From NCBI RefSeq assembly GCF_014695575.1, contig NZ_JACJOO010000006.1:62001-126000 (forward strand): a stretch of DNA of 64,000 nt. Reading direction: 5' to 3'. Positions within the stretch are counted from its first letter, which is position 1. Every line of letters starts with the position of its first letter. The notes beneath the pieces were generated by a model. The model did not search any database and was not told the origin of the DNA. It saw nothing but the letters and a program-made list of their open reading frames with translations. Position numbers and translations under genes: made by a program. Positions 16,281 to 24,671 of the stretch are shown in pieces. The DNA is from Leptolyngbya sp. FACHB-8 (GTDB taxonomy: Bacteria > Cyanobacteriota > Cyanobacteriia > Elainellales > Elainellaceae).

Positions 16281-18577
16281 GCCAAGTTGCATCGCTTCAA
16301 CGTATTTTGCAGATCGCGGCCACGACCCCAGGAAACTGGAAACGCTTTCAGGCGGCAGGTTTGCTATCTGCCGATACTGGGAATGGAGCTATCCTCTTAG
16401 CGGAGGATTGGCAGGAACGTTTCTTGCATCTACCCGTGGTCGATAAGGGCACTATCCGCCAAAACCCTGGACAATTTCTGGCCTCTGTAGACGACATCGT
16501 TTATCGCGGCACGACCAGTGGTACAGAGGGACGGCACTTTGTCTACTTCGCGGATAGCCAGTGGGATAGAATGCGGCTCCAGGCACGGCGGCGTTCCCTT
16601 GCATGGTGGGGCATTGACGATACTATTCCCATTATCAATGTTTCCAGTCGGCTGTTTCCGGTGCGCCCCTGTGATTTGGCGATCGCCGGAAAGCCCTCCT
16701 GGGAGCTTGTCGATCGCTTACTCGCGCAACTTTCCATGGGTCCGGCAGTGATTCGTGGCTATCCTACTCGCCTTTGTGATATTGCGACTGCCGTGGCGGG
16801 GAAAAAGCTTCCGTTTACAATCGCTGTCATTGCTACAGGTGAACTCCTATTCGACTTTCAAAAAGATCTGTTAGAACGAGTTTTTGGGGCTCCCGTCATC
16901 AACGAGTATGGTTGCCAGGAAAGCGGAATTTCAGGCTTAAGCTGCCCTGAATTTGGGCGGTTACATTTGGATAGCGATCGCTGTTTCTACGAAAGTATCG
17001 ATGATCGGGTGGTTACGACCGACCTGTTCAATCAGGTCATGCCGATGGTACGGTATCAGTGCGGTGATGCCTTAACGTTGCATCCTGAACCCTGCCCCTG
17101 TGGGCGGCCAGGGCCTACAGCGATTCTTCTAGGCCGCGTGGACGATTGGGTTCCGGCACAGGGGCGCAAGCGCTATGTCGGTGAGGTCGAGATGCCCCCA
17201 ATACCCGGTATCTCGACCTATCAAGCTATCTGTAGCGCCAACCAAATTACACTACACGTTGTTCCTGAGGTGCCCGATCAATCGCTCAATCTCCAACCCC
17301 TAATGGGTTGGGCTGCGGCGAGCTTTGGTCATAGGACAACCCAGGTAACGATACGCGAAGCGACTCTCGCCCCCGCTCCAGGCTGGCAAACCTGTGAGCC
17401 ATCGGCCTGGATTAATGCCATTACCCAGGGTTCTTGGGAGACCTGGCACCCTCAAGCCAGAATGCCTCAGGGTGAACTCGAAGCTACAGCTCAATTACTC
17501 TACCAATTGAGCCATCCTGGTATCCTGAGCATAAACCGTCTTCCCTTATCAACGTGGACGCAGCTTCAAACGGTTCTCCAGCAACCATCCAGCCAAGATG
17601 GGGCGATCGCCCAAATTACCGCCCGAATCCTGCTGTTTGCCTGTAGTTTTATGGCACAGGACCCATCTGTGCATCAAATCTATCAAAACGCTATACGACG
17701 GTTAACAGGCTCTGTACCTTCATCAGCAGCAGACCCGCCAATCCATACGCTCGACACTCTCATTCCAACGTTATTTCTTCCCACATCAACAGGGTTAGAA
17801 ATTTGGCAAAACTGGCTCCACACGATGGATCACGATCCCATTCGCCCAGTTTCCAGGTGGTCTGTTGATACTCTGACAATTCAACATCTTCTGCACGCTT
17901 TTGAACCTGCCGTACAGCATGCTTACCAGCGATCGCACCCCATGCTTCCAGCTTTGCGGCCCCTGGTGTCTGTGCTACTGGGAGATCTTACTTTCTTCGC
18001 GGCTCAGCTGGGGCCGTGGTTGCTGGCTTACTGGTTTGAATTGCTGCACCAACAATCCCTTCCCCCATCCCCATGGCTGCAAGCTCCTGACGATTTTGCC
18101 AGAACCTGGCTCACCTGGCGGCAACAATTGCAGAGTGATCCACAAAACGCATCTTTTGCAAGCCTGCAACAGTGGCAAGAATATCGTTCTGAAAAAACAG
18201 CGCTCACACCCGAACATCATGAACGCATTCACTTGGAACGAGGTTACGGGTTGTTGGTGCAACAGAAAGCTCTAGAACCCGGTGAGTGGCTTCCTTTGCT
18301 TCAGACTCTTCAGCAGCCTCAGGGATTATCTCACCATGAAATTGACCCGACGCCCTGGCATCCTATTTTGAAGGCTCTGGTCAAACCATTATTTACTCAA
18401 GGTCATTACGATTTGGCCTATGCCTGTCTCGTTGCATTTAAGCCTCCAAATTCACGGTTTTCGGCCTTTGAACGACTAGCATCTGAGAACAATTACAAAC
18501 AACCCGTACTTCTTAGACGTTCAATCGCTGAACATTCTATGCTTCAGCCTGACAACTCTGATCTCTCAGTGCAGTAG
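16277..18577 (+). CDS. PaaK-like (phenylacetate-CoA ligase/F390 synthetase type) adenylating enzyme with long C-terminal extension
   Basis: A 766-residue protein starting at GTG 16277 overlapping the previous stop (GTGA). The N-terminal ~330 residues are an ANL-superfamily adenylation domain of the PaaK branch: TSGTEG (80-85), NEYGCQESG (209-217), MVRYQCGDAL (257-266), a Cys cluster CPCGRPGP (273-280) and LGRVDD (285-290). Such enzymes activate carboxylic acids as acyl-AMP. Residues ~390-766 are a helical region I do not recognise; the length well exceeds a typical PaaK (~430 residues). It is followed at short spacing by three glycosyltransferases, suggesting a glyco-acyl or aminoacyl product (inference). 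The acid substrate is unknown. Confidence 0.85.
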   Translation: MSQVASLQRILQIAATTPGNWKRFQAAGLLSADTGNGAILLAEDWQERFLHLPVVDKGTIRQNPGQFLASVDDIVYRGTTSGTEGRHFVYFADSQWDRMRLQARRRSLAWWGIDDTIPIINVSSRLFPVRPCDLAIAGKPSWELVDRLLAQLSMGPAVIRGYPTRLCDIATAVAGKKLPFTIAVIATGELLFDFQKDLLERVFGAPVINEYGCQESGISGLSCPEFGRLHLDSDRCFYESIDDRVVTTDLFNQVMPMVRYQCGDALTLHPEPCPCGRPGPTAILLGRVDDWVPAQGRKRYVGEVEMPPIPGISTYQAICSANQITLHVVPEVPDQSLNLQPLMGWAAASFGHRTTQVTIREATLAPAPGWQTCEPSAWINAITQGSWETWHPQARMPQGELEATAQLLYQLSHPGILSINRLPLSTWTQLQTVLQQPSSQDGAIAQITARILLFACSFMAQDPSVHQIYQNAIRRLTGSVPSSAADPPIHTLDTLIPTLFLPTSTGLEIWQNWLHTMDHDPIRPVSRWSVDTLTIQHLLHAFEPAVQHAYQRSHPMLPALRPLVSVLLGDLTFFAAQLGPWLLAYWFELLHQQSLPPSPWLQAPDDFARTWLTWRQQLQSDPQNASFASLQQWQEYRSEKTALTPEHHERIHLERGYGLLVQQKALEPGEWLPLLQTLQQPQGLSHHEIDPTPWHPILKALVKPLFTQGHYDLAYACLVAFKPPNSRFSAFERLASENNYKQPVLLRRSIAEHSMLQPDNSDLSVQ

Positions 18578-18618
18578 TGCTTGGCTCAAACTTTTGAATC
18601 ACAAACTTCTACTTGGCT

Positions 18619-19977
18619 ATGTCTCCTCTACCTCTAACCATCATCATCGAATCTCAAGACGAAACCAGTACGGTGGAGATGAAGAAATGCCTCCAGCCAC
18701 TTTGGCAGCAAATTGAGTGTGTCCTATTGCTAAGGCACCCTATCACAGGCCAATCCATATCCAACTCTGGATTACCAGATGACGTGAAGTGGCAGTATGT
18801 AAACCCAATCGGGATGGATGAGGCGATCGCCCAAATTTCAACACCTTTAGTCGGCTATATTCCGGCAGGTGGCTTACCGGCTTCTCAACTACCTGCCCTT
18901 TCCGGCCATTCTTGTATCGCTCCCTGGCTGCTAGAACAGACACTTCCCCTTGAAACAGCTTACGAAGAGGCGATCGCAGGTTTACCCTGGGTTGCCCATA
19001 CGCATCTTCTGAAAGCTGCCCATTCTATTTATAGTTCTGAAGATTGGACATTCCTCAATTTGGTTCACCATTTGGAGAAACAACAGATTCGTTTTTGCTG
19101 GGGAACGGCAAAAGCCAGTATTCAGCATTGGAACGTTGAAGCTGAAAGAAAACGGAATGAGGAAATAACACCCACCGTTCTTGCGCTAATTCCCCACTAC
19201 CATTGTGAGCGCTGGTTAGCTCAATGTTTGCAATCCTTAGTAGATCAAACTCATCCATTGGATGGCATTGTTGTCATTGATGATGGTTCTGGCGATCCTC
19301 CTACCCATATCGTTGAGCAATTTCCGTCTGTCACATTAATGGCCTCAAACCAACGAGTAGGCCCTTATCGTTTGATTCAGCAGGTGATTCAACAGACCCA
19401 TTACTGGGCCTATCTTTTTCAAGATGCTGATGATTGGTCGAGTTGCGCTCGCTTGGAACGCTTACTTCACGCGGCTACACAAACCGGCGCAGAACTAATC
19501 GGTGCCCAGGAACTTCGCATTTTAGAAGAAACCAACATTCTCCCTGTCCGCTATCCTCTGGATGTTAATCAAGCACTGTCAGAAAAACCTGGGCACGGGC
19601 TGCTACACCCATCCAGTTTGGTAACTCGCGACCTGGTCCTGCGGCTTGGCGGATTCGCAACCGGACTACAGTTTGGAGCCGATACTGAATTTTTGCTCCG
19701 AGCTATCTTTGCTGCGCGGATTGCCAACATCCCAGACTATGCGTACTTTCGTCGCAAACGGCCTGGTTCTCTCACCACTCATCCTGATACAAGTTTAGAC
19801 TCTCCAGCCAGACTGACTCTCTTGCAAGAGTGTAAAGCACGGGCTAGAGCTAATTACGCAGCTTTAAAGTCAGGCCAAACGCCTGATTTGTCTCCCTTAG
19901 TCTGTTCTGGTCCCATTCACTTGGATCACATCACAGGTCCCATTCTCTTTCACAGCTATTCGGAAGCGCACGTATGA
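18619..19977 (+). CDS. GT2-family glycosyltransferase with novel N-terminal domain
   Basis: About 452 residues from ATG 18619 (an in-frame TTG lies 6 nt earlier). Residues ~185-390 form a GT-A fold: VLALIPHYHCERWLAQCLQS, VVIDDGSGD, and AYLFQDADDW, which carries the DxD-like metal/nucleotide-sugar site. GT2 enzymes transfer sugars from nucleotide donors. The first ~185 residues do not match a family I know. It lies 41 bp after the adenylating enzyme, and its stop overlaps the next glycosyltransferase by 4 nt (ATGA), so the genes form one operon. Confidence 0.88.
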   Translation: MSPLPLTIIIESQDETSTVEMKKCLQPLWQQIECVLLLRHPITGQSISNSGLPDDVKWQYVNPIGMDEAIAQISTPLVGYIPAGGLPASQLPALSGHSCIAPWLLEQTLPLETAYEEAIAGLPWVAHTHLLKAAHSIYSSEDWTFLNLVHHLEKQQIRFCWGTAKASIQHWNVEAERKRNEEITPTVLALIPHYHCERWLAQCLQSLVDQTHPLDGIVVIDDGSGDPPTHIVEQFPSVTLMASNQRVGPYRLIQQVIQQTHYWAYLFQDADDWSSCARLERLLHAATQTGAELIGAQELRILEETNILPVRYPLDVNQALSEKPGHGLLHPSSLVTRDLVLRLGGFATGLQFGADTEFLLRAIFAARIANIPDYAYFRRKRPGSLTTHPDTSLDSPARLTLLQECKARARANYAALKSGQTPDLSPLVCSGPIHLDHITGPILFHSYSEAHV

Positions 19978-20921
19978 CCGTCTTTGATGTAATTATCCCT
20001 GTCAAAGCACGACCCAGTGTTGTGTTGTGCATTCAAAGTCTATTGTCATCCAAGTGGATAAATCGTATTTTAGTTTGCGATGCAGGCTCTGCTTCTGGAG
20101 GCTCTGAGGCACTGGCACAGCTTAACGAGGTCTCATTACACAATGTAGAAAACGTTGATGTATTCCACTTTCCAATGTCAGGCTTCAATAAGGCCAAATT
20201 GATCAATAATGGACTTTTGGCGGCAACCGCAGAATTTGTATTGATTTCTGATGCTGACATCCTCTGGAACCAGGAAACACTAGAGGCATTACACAGCAAG
20301 ACAGTTTCTCAGCATCAGACAATATGTTGTGTTGCCGATGTGCAGGAATCAAACTCAAATACCCTGGCTTTGAGCCGCGATCGCTATACCTACAGCATTA
20401 CTCATGATTCTCACATAACCCAGCTAAAAATTGAGCCGGTTCGTGAGCTGGGACCCAGTAAACGCCCTGGTTGTGGATTACTTTATGCTCAACGAGCAAC
20501 TTTGCTTAGCCTCGGAGGATACAAAGAATTCTTTCGGGGATGGGGATGGGAAGATCAAGACTTACTTATCCGGGCTCAGCTTTTGGGCATTGAGGTTACA
20601 TCCGCAGGAGAAGTTATCCATTTATCCCATGACGACCATCACCGCAATCAATTTCATCACTCTCTATCTCCTGGCGATACGCGAAATTATAATATTTTGA
20701 TAGCAGCAGCAGCCCTTGCTCAACATCAGTTTCGAGGTAATCTAGCTACTTTAGATTATCCTTTTTTAGAACCCCAAAACTTACAAATTGATTTGCCATA
20801 CGCATTAAGGAAATGGCTAGATGAACAAATCAGTAAAGGCATCGCTGATCATCCCCTATCGGCAGCGAGAAATACACTTAAAGACACAATTGGAATGGTG
20901 GAAACATCAGAAAGACAATGA
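19974..20921 (+). CDS. Glycosyltransferase with galactosyltransferase C-terminal domain
   Basis: 315 residues. A GT-A fold begins immediately (FDVIIPVKARPSVVLCIQSL), with LISDADILWN as the DxD-like region and a Glyco_transf_7C signature GWGWEDQDLLIRAQLLG. This C-terminal signature is shared with beta-1,4-galactosyltransferase and chondroitin-synthase-type enzymes. Start overlaps the previous stop (ATGA). The 3' 101 bp are also coding for the next glycosyltransferase in another frame. Sugar donor and acceptor cannot be read from sequence. Confidence 0.9.
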   Translation: MTVFDVIIPVKARPSVVLCIQSLLSSKWINRILVCDAGSASGGSEALAQLNEVSLHNVENVDVFHFPMSGFNKAKLINNGLLAATAEFVLISDADILWNQETLEALHSKTVSQHQTICCVADVQESNSNTLALSRDRYTYSITHDSHITQLKIEPVRELGPSKRPGCGLLYAQRATLLSLGGYKEFFRGWGWEDQDLLIRAQLLGIEVTSAGEVIHLSHDDHHRNQFHHSLSPGDTRNYNILIAAAALAQHQFRGNLATLDYPFLEPQNLQIDLPYALRKWLDEQISKGIADHPLSAARNTLKDTIGMVETSERQ

Positions 20922-21585
20922 TTATTCTAATAACTTTGAAATTATTTTAGTAGAAGCTAGCGAAACTCCCTCAACATGGATACAGTCAGCTTTTCAATCA
21001 GAAAATTTGTCCTACATACACTACCCCTGCAAAGGCACATTTCATAAAACAAAAGCTCTAAATTTAGGACTTAACCTGGCTCAGGGTGAGTTCGTCGTAC
21101 CCTACGATGTAGATTTGCTTCCTGTAAGGGATGTACTGCTTCAACACCTATGGGTTGCTGAGCGATCGCCAGAACTACTCATCACCGGCTATCGCATCAT
21201 GTCCAACACCGAAAGCATTGCATTTGAAGAAGTAGCCTCAGTCCTGGAGCAAACATCCATCGCTCCTGAAGACCAACCTACGGCTTTATGGAAACACTTA
21301 GTTCTCCATGAGAAATTCGGAATCATGCCCTTCTTCAGGAAGGACAGATTACTCAAAATAGGAGGGTGGGATGAGCAATTTATCGGTTGGGGCGGAGAGG
21401 ATCAAGATGTTATTGAACGGTATTTAAAGACAGGCTGCCACCTATGTCGTTGTCCTGAGCTTGTCTATCTACATCTCTTTCATCAGCCTGACACTCACTG
21501 GACCGAACCCCACATTGTTGCCCAAAACCGTCAGCATTATTACACCAAAGCAAACCCAAATTTCGATGAGGCGTTGCACAAATAG
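20821..21585 (+). CDS. Glycosyltransferase with galactosyltransferase C-terminal domain, long overlap with upstream gene
   Basis: 254 residues. The N-terminus ASLIIPYRQREIHLKTQLEW is the expected first strand of a GT-A fold, so a start at 20821 (AAGGA 10 nt upstream) is needed even though it overlaps the previous gene by 101 bp. VPYDVDLLP is the DxD-type site and FIGWGGEDQDVIERY the Glyco_transf_7C signature. It is clearly paralogous in architecture to the gene before it. Terminal gene of the operon; a long hairpin follows at 21627. Confidence 0.9.
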   Translation: MNKSVKASLIIPYRQREIHLKTQLEWWKHQKDNDYSNNFEIILVEASETPSTWIQSAFQSENLSYIHYPCKGTFHKTKALNLGLNLAQGEFVVPYDVDLLPVRDVLLQHLWVAERSPELLITGYRIMSNTESIAFEEVASVLEQTSIAPEDQPTALWKHLVLHEKFGIMPFFRKDRLLKIGGWDEQFIGWGGEDQDVIERYLKTGCHLCRCPELVYLHLFHQPDTHWTEPHIVAQNRQHYYTKANPNFDEALHK

Positions 21586-21626
21586 GACGTTGGGTGGTTG
21601 GATACATCCCACTTTTGCAGATTGAA

Positions 21627-21681
21627 ATCCCAGTTTTGTTAATGTGGCGGGCGAAGCCCGCCACATTAACAAAACTGGGAT
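21627..21681. terminator. 26-bp perfect hairpin, family D
   Basis: Arms 21627-21652 and 21656-21681 are perfectly complementary over 26 bp, with a GAA loop inside GCGAAGC. It lies 41 bp after the last glycosyltransferase stop and could terminate the operon. The trailing TGGGATGCACC also follows the copy at 28321. Confidence 0.9.
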
Positions 21682-21927
21682 GCACCGGGGTGATTTGGTC
21701 ACTTTGCGGCTAAACCACTCAGGTTAGGGAGGTAATTTCGCTATGGGAAATCTCCTGAGAGCTCAATCACGATTACTGGCCGCAAGTTGGTTTAACCAAC
21801 TTGTCAACGGCTATAACAGATGATGACTCAGCTGAGCCGTTGTCATACGTTTTGCACTGAAGCTGATTGATTAAGCTATAACCGATCTAATCCCGATATT
21901 AAAAGGCAAAAGATTTGCTGTTGTACA

Positions 21928-22770
21928 ATGAACTTAAAATTACGAGCTCTCTACCTACCGCTAATGATAGGGATAGGATGCTTGTGCCTCATAATATCCT
22001 GCCAACAGGAACAGAGAGTAAATCAACGAACCGATTCAACGATCGCTTCTCCAACGCCTCAGGTTGAGCAAACTCCTTCATTGCCTATAGTTCCAGCCCA
22101 AAATTGGAAAACCGTCCAGTCAGGAGTGGCATGGCAAACCAGACAAGTGGGCATTGATAGCATCGCACTGGTTCGCATCGATCCTGCTCAAGTTCGTATC
22201 CGGGTTGCTTACGACCCCCAGGCTCCTAAAAAGTTGAGCGAGTGGGTGAATGTGCTCCATCCCCTGGTTGCAATTAATGGTGGGTTCTTTGAATCCGATT
22301 ACAGAGCTACTGCCCTCACCATTGCAGACGGGGTTACGTCGGGGGCCTCCTACCAAGGCTTTGGCGGAATGCTAACGGTCAACTCAGACGGAAGAGCTGA
22401 GCTCATTTCCCTTATTGATCATTCAGGCTATCCAGGTAAAGACATTCTTCAAGCAATCCAGTCTTTTCCTCGCCTCGTTTGGGATGGAGAAGTCATTCCT
22501 GAATTGGATAATGAACAGCGAGCAAGACGAACCGCAGTGGCGATCGATGATACAGGTCACCTTCTGCTGATCGTCAGCGAAATGCCTATGTGGACGTTGG
22601 CTGAGTTGGGCCAATGGCTAGCAGATTCTGATTTAGGAATCGTGCGGGCTCTCAATTTAGACGGTGGCCCCTCAACAGGACTTGCAATTCAAGCCCCTGG
22701 CTCGACCGTTTTGCTTGATTCTCAAGGGCCACTGCCACAGGTTCTTATGTTCGAGGAAAAGGAGTCCTAA
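21928..22770 (+). CDS. Phosphodiester glycosidase (NAGPA-like) lipoprotein
   Basis: 280 residues. The N-terminus has a hydrophobic segment ending in LIISC, a lipobox, so it is probably a lipoprotein. The remaining part matches the phosphodiester glycosidase domain (formerly DUF2233, related to the mannose-6-phosphate uncovering enzyme): AINGGFFESDY near residue 115, and NLDGGPSTGLAIQ near residue 245. These enzymes remove sugars attached through phosphodiesters in exopolysaccharide or wall polymers. It follows the glycosyltransferase operon by 340 bp with its own presumed promoter, so it may act on a related envelope polymer (inference). Confidence 0.88.
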   Translation: MNLKLRALYLPLMIGIGCLCLIISCQQEQRVNQRTDSTIASPTPQVEQTPSLPIVPAQNWKTVQSGVAWQTRQVGIDSIALVRIDPAQVRIRVAYDPQAPKKLSEWVNVLHPLVAINGGFFESDYRATALTIADGVTSGASYQGFGGMLTVNSDGRAELISLIDHSGYPGKDILQAIQSFPRLVWDGEVIPELDNEQRARRTAVAIDDTGHLLLIVSEMPMWTLAELGQWLADSDLGIVRALNLDGGPSTGLAIQAPGSTVLLDSQGPLPQVLMFEEKES

Positions 22771-22905
22771 CAAAGGTTTTCATATCCACTCCTGACTAGA
22801 GGCTTCAAATCTTTAGATGGGATGTGGGACGTACCCCCTTCACATGCCTAGAACACTACCGGCTTAGAACCCAGACATTTCTGTATTAGAGAACAGGATA
22901 TTTCT

Positions 22906-23427
22906 ATGAGCTACATTATGGTTGATGTAGAGGCTGATGGCCCCATTCCAGGAGATTATTCCATGATTTCCTTTGGAGCTATCGTCGTGGAGCCTTCACT
23001 CAACAAAACATTTTACGCGCAGCTACGACCCATTTCAGAAAAATGGATTCCTGAAGCCCTGCAAGTCAGCGGGTTTACACGTGAGGACACACTCACCTTT
23101 GAGGAACCGCAAACCGTCATGGAGAAGTTTTCTACATGGATTGAAGCCGAAAGTTCAGGGAGAGCGTTCTTCATTTCGGATAACAACGGCTTCGATTGGC
23201 AGTTCATTAATTGGTATTTCCATCATTTCTGCGGGAAAAATCCCTTTGGATATACGTCAAGTAACTTAGGTTCTCTCTATAAAGGTCTTGTGAAAGATAC
23301 CTTTGTCAACTTTAAGCATCTACGAAAAACAGAGCATACCCATAATGCTTTAGAGGATGCTCGGGGAAATGCGGAAGCTCTCCTACAGCTCAAGGAGGAG
23401 TTTGACCTCAAAATTAGCTTGAAGTGA
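22906..23427 (+). CDS. DEDDh 3'-5' exonuclease (RNase T / DnaQ-like)
   Basis: 173 residues with a complete DEDDh active-site set: D7 and E9 in MVDVEADGP, an Asp in SDNNGFDWQF (D97 most likely), and H146 with D151 in HTHNALEDARGNAEAL. These act as two-metal exonucleases on DNA or RNA; small stand-alone versions resemble RNase T or oligoribonuclease-like enzymes. The substrate is not deducible. It is alone on the strand with no close operon partner. Confidence 0.9.
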   Translation: MSYIMVDVEADGPIPGDYSMISFGAIVVEPSLNKTFYAQLRPISEKWIPEALQVSGFTREDTLTFEEPQTVMEKFSTWIEAESSGRAFFISDNNGFDWQFINWYFHHFCGKNPFGYTSSNLGSLYKGLVKDTFVNFKHLRKTEHTHNALEDARGNAEALLQLKEEFDLKISLK

Positions 23428-23540
23428 TGGTCCCATCATCACTAACAACGTAATAGGTACCGTTTGTGTTGCCCCATGGTTGCTGCTCACTCTCGACATT
23501 CGACAACGGATGTTCATCAATTGTGAGGGCATTCTGAAGT

Positions 23541-23578
23541 TTGGGACAAAATTTGGCTCTACTTAGAGCTTGTCCCAA
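23541..23578. repeat. Intergenic hairpin
   Basis: TTGGGACAA/TTGTCCCAA outer arms with an inner GCTCT/AGAGC stem and a short loop. It lies ~115 bp after the exonuclease stop. Confidence 0.7.
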
Positions 23579-23825
23579 TCAGACAGTACTTTTCCATTAT
23601 TTTATAGCCGAGAAGTATCTGTATGCATGTTGGAAGGGTGCGATGGTAGCACCCTTAAACTTTCAATGTGGTCACGGTGAGGCCTTTATGAGAAAGGAAA
23701 CATTAATCAATCTTTAAGTACTTTTCTTAACATTGACTTCATCTTCAAACAAATAGTAGTACACTTCTTGTAGCGAAAGATACTCCCAGGGCTTTCATTT
23801 ACCGCTTCTTCGAATGGAAACGCCT

Positions 23826-23993
23826 ATGTTGACTTATCCCTGTTTGATCTCTCATGAAGGTACTTGCTACGAAATTCTTGAAATTACTCAAGGTACGGTA
23901 GCACTCCGGCCTGTAGGTAGAGGAACCATCATTGCTTACAAGCTATCTGATATGCCAATCAGGTTTGAGATGGAGTGCTCCCTCTCTCGATGA
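23826..23993 (+). CDS. Possible small hypothetical protein, 55 aa
   Basis: An ATG-initiated frame of 55 residues (MLTYPCLISHEGTCYEILEI...) with GGAA about 8 nt upstream, inside an otherwise empty 620-bp gap. Strand-like alternation (YEILEITQGTVALRPVG) suggests a small beta fold. No family was recognised and expression is uncertain; it could be chance. Confidence 0.4.
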   Translation: MLTYPCLISHEGTCYEILEITQGTVALRPVGRGTIIAYKLSDMPIRFEMECSLSR

Positions 23994-24048
23994 GGGATGG
24001 CTACTTTATGGCTAGAGTAACGTTTCAAAATGAGCCCGGAGCCCTGTG

Positions 24049-24261
24049 ATGAGAGTTCTAATTATTGAAGAAGGTTTTAGTGACTGCCCCAATGTGGAGG
24101 CTATTTTGCAACAGAGCCACAAGGTGGTCACTGTTGCTACGGTAGAAACAGGATTGAAATTTATTCGAAAAGAAAGGCCAGATATGGTTTTTTGGGGGCC
24201 TCATCTAGCAGAGAAACAGGCAGATGCAGTCCTTGCAACACTGTCTGCGTTTAACAACTAA
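24049..24261 (+). CDS. Truncated receiver-like small protein
   Basis: 70 residues from ATG 24049 (GGAG about 8 nt upstream; a GTG lies 3 nt earlier). The sequence MRVLIIEEGFSDCPNVEAIL, then KVVTVATVETGLKFI and RPDMVFWGP, follows the first three strands of a CheY-like receiver, but the phospho-acceptor Asp expected after the third strand is absent (FWGP) and the C-terminal half is missing. It may be a pseudo-receiver or a degraded response regulator. It precedes a large sensor kinase by 410 bp. Confidence 0.6.
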   Translation: MRVLIIEEGFSDCPNVEAILQQSHKVVTVATVETGLKFIRKERPDMVFWGPHLAEKQADAVLATLSAFNN

Positions 24262-24671
24262 CTCACTACGCTATAGTTTTTCCTAGAGCAAACTGAGAGC
24301 CATGCAGGCTTAACTCGTCAGGTTAGGTTTTCTACTTGAGGGCAATTACCCCAAATATATACATAAGAACATTGAGAGCGCGTAAATTACCTCAAGGTTT
24401 ACGCGCCAACTTTCATTCTAGAACAAACGTCTAAAGCTTTCTTTGAAGAGGCTACCGTCGTTTTTTAGGGATGGTATGGCGAAAGGTGATGAAAATGGGA
24501 AGATACAAAAAGTTGTTCCCTCTAGCCGTTTTGTTAAAATAAGCGGATGGTTAATTCTTCAGCTTAAGCTGTAATATCATTTTCACATCTACTGCATTAC
24601 AGGGTTAACGCATCACCGTCAGTGGTTCTACGCAACACTGAGTAAAACATAAACTTATACAATCCTGCACC
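24262..24671. other. Intergenic gap upstream of the GAF histidine kinase
   Basis: 410 bp with no gene recognised. It contains a 9-bp stem (24378-24386 with 24398-24406, GCGCGTAAA/TTTACGCGC, 11-nt loop). The kinase promoter presumably lies in the AT-rich 24520-24660 part. Confidence 0.45.

Noticed and set aside
17901-18275. 124-residue alternative frame inside the adenylating-enzyme gene
   Set aside because: No domain or ribosome-binding site, and it lies entirely within the C-terminal extension of the long frame.
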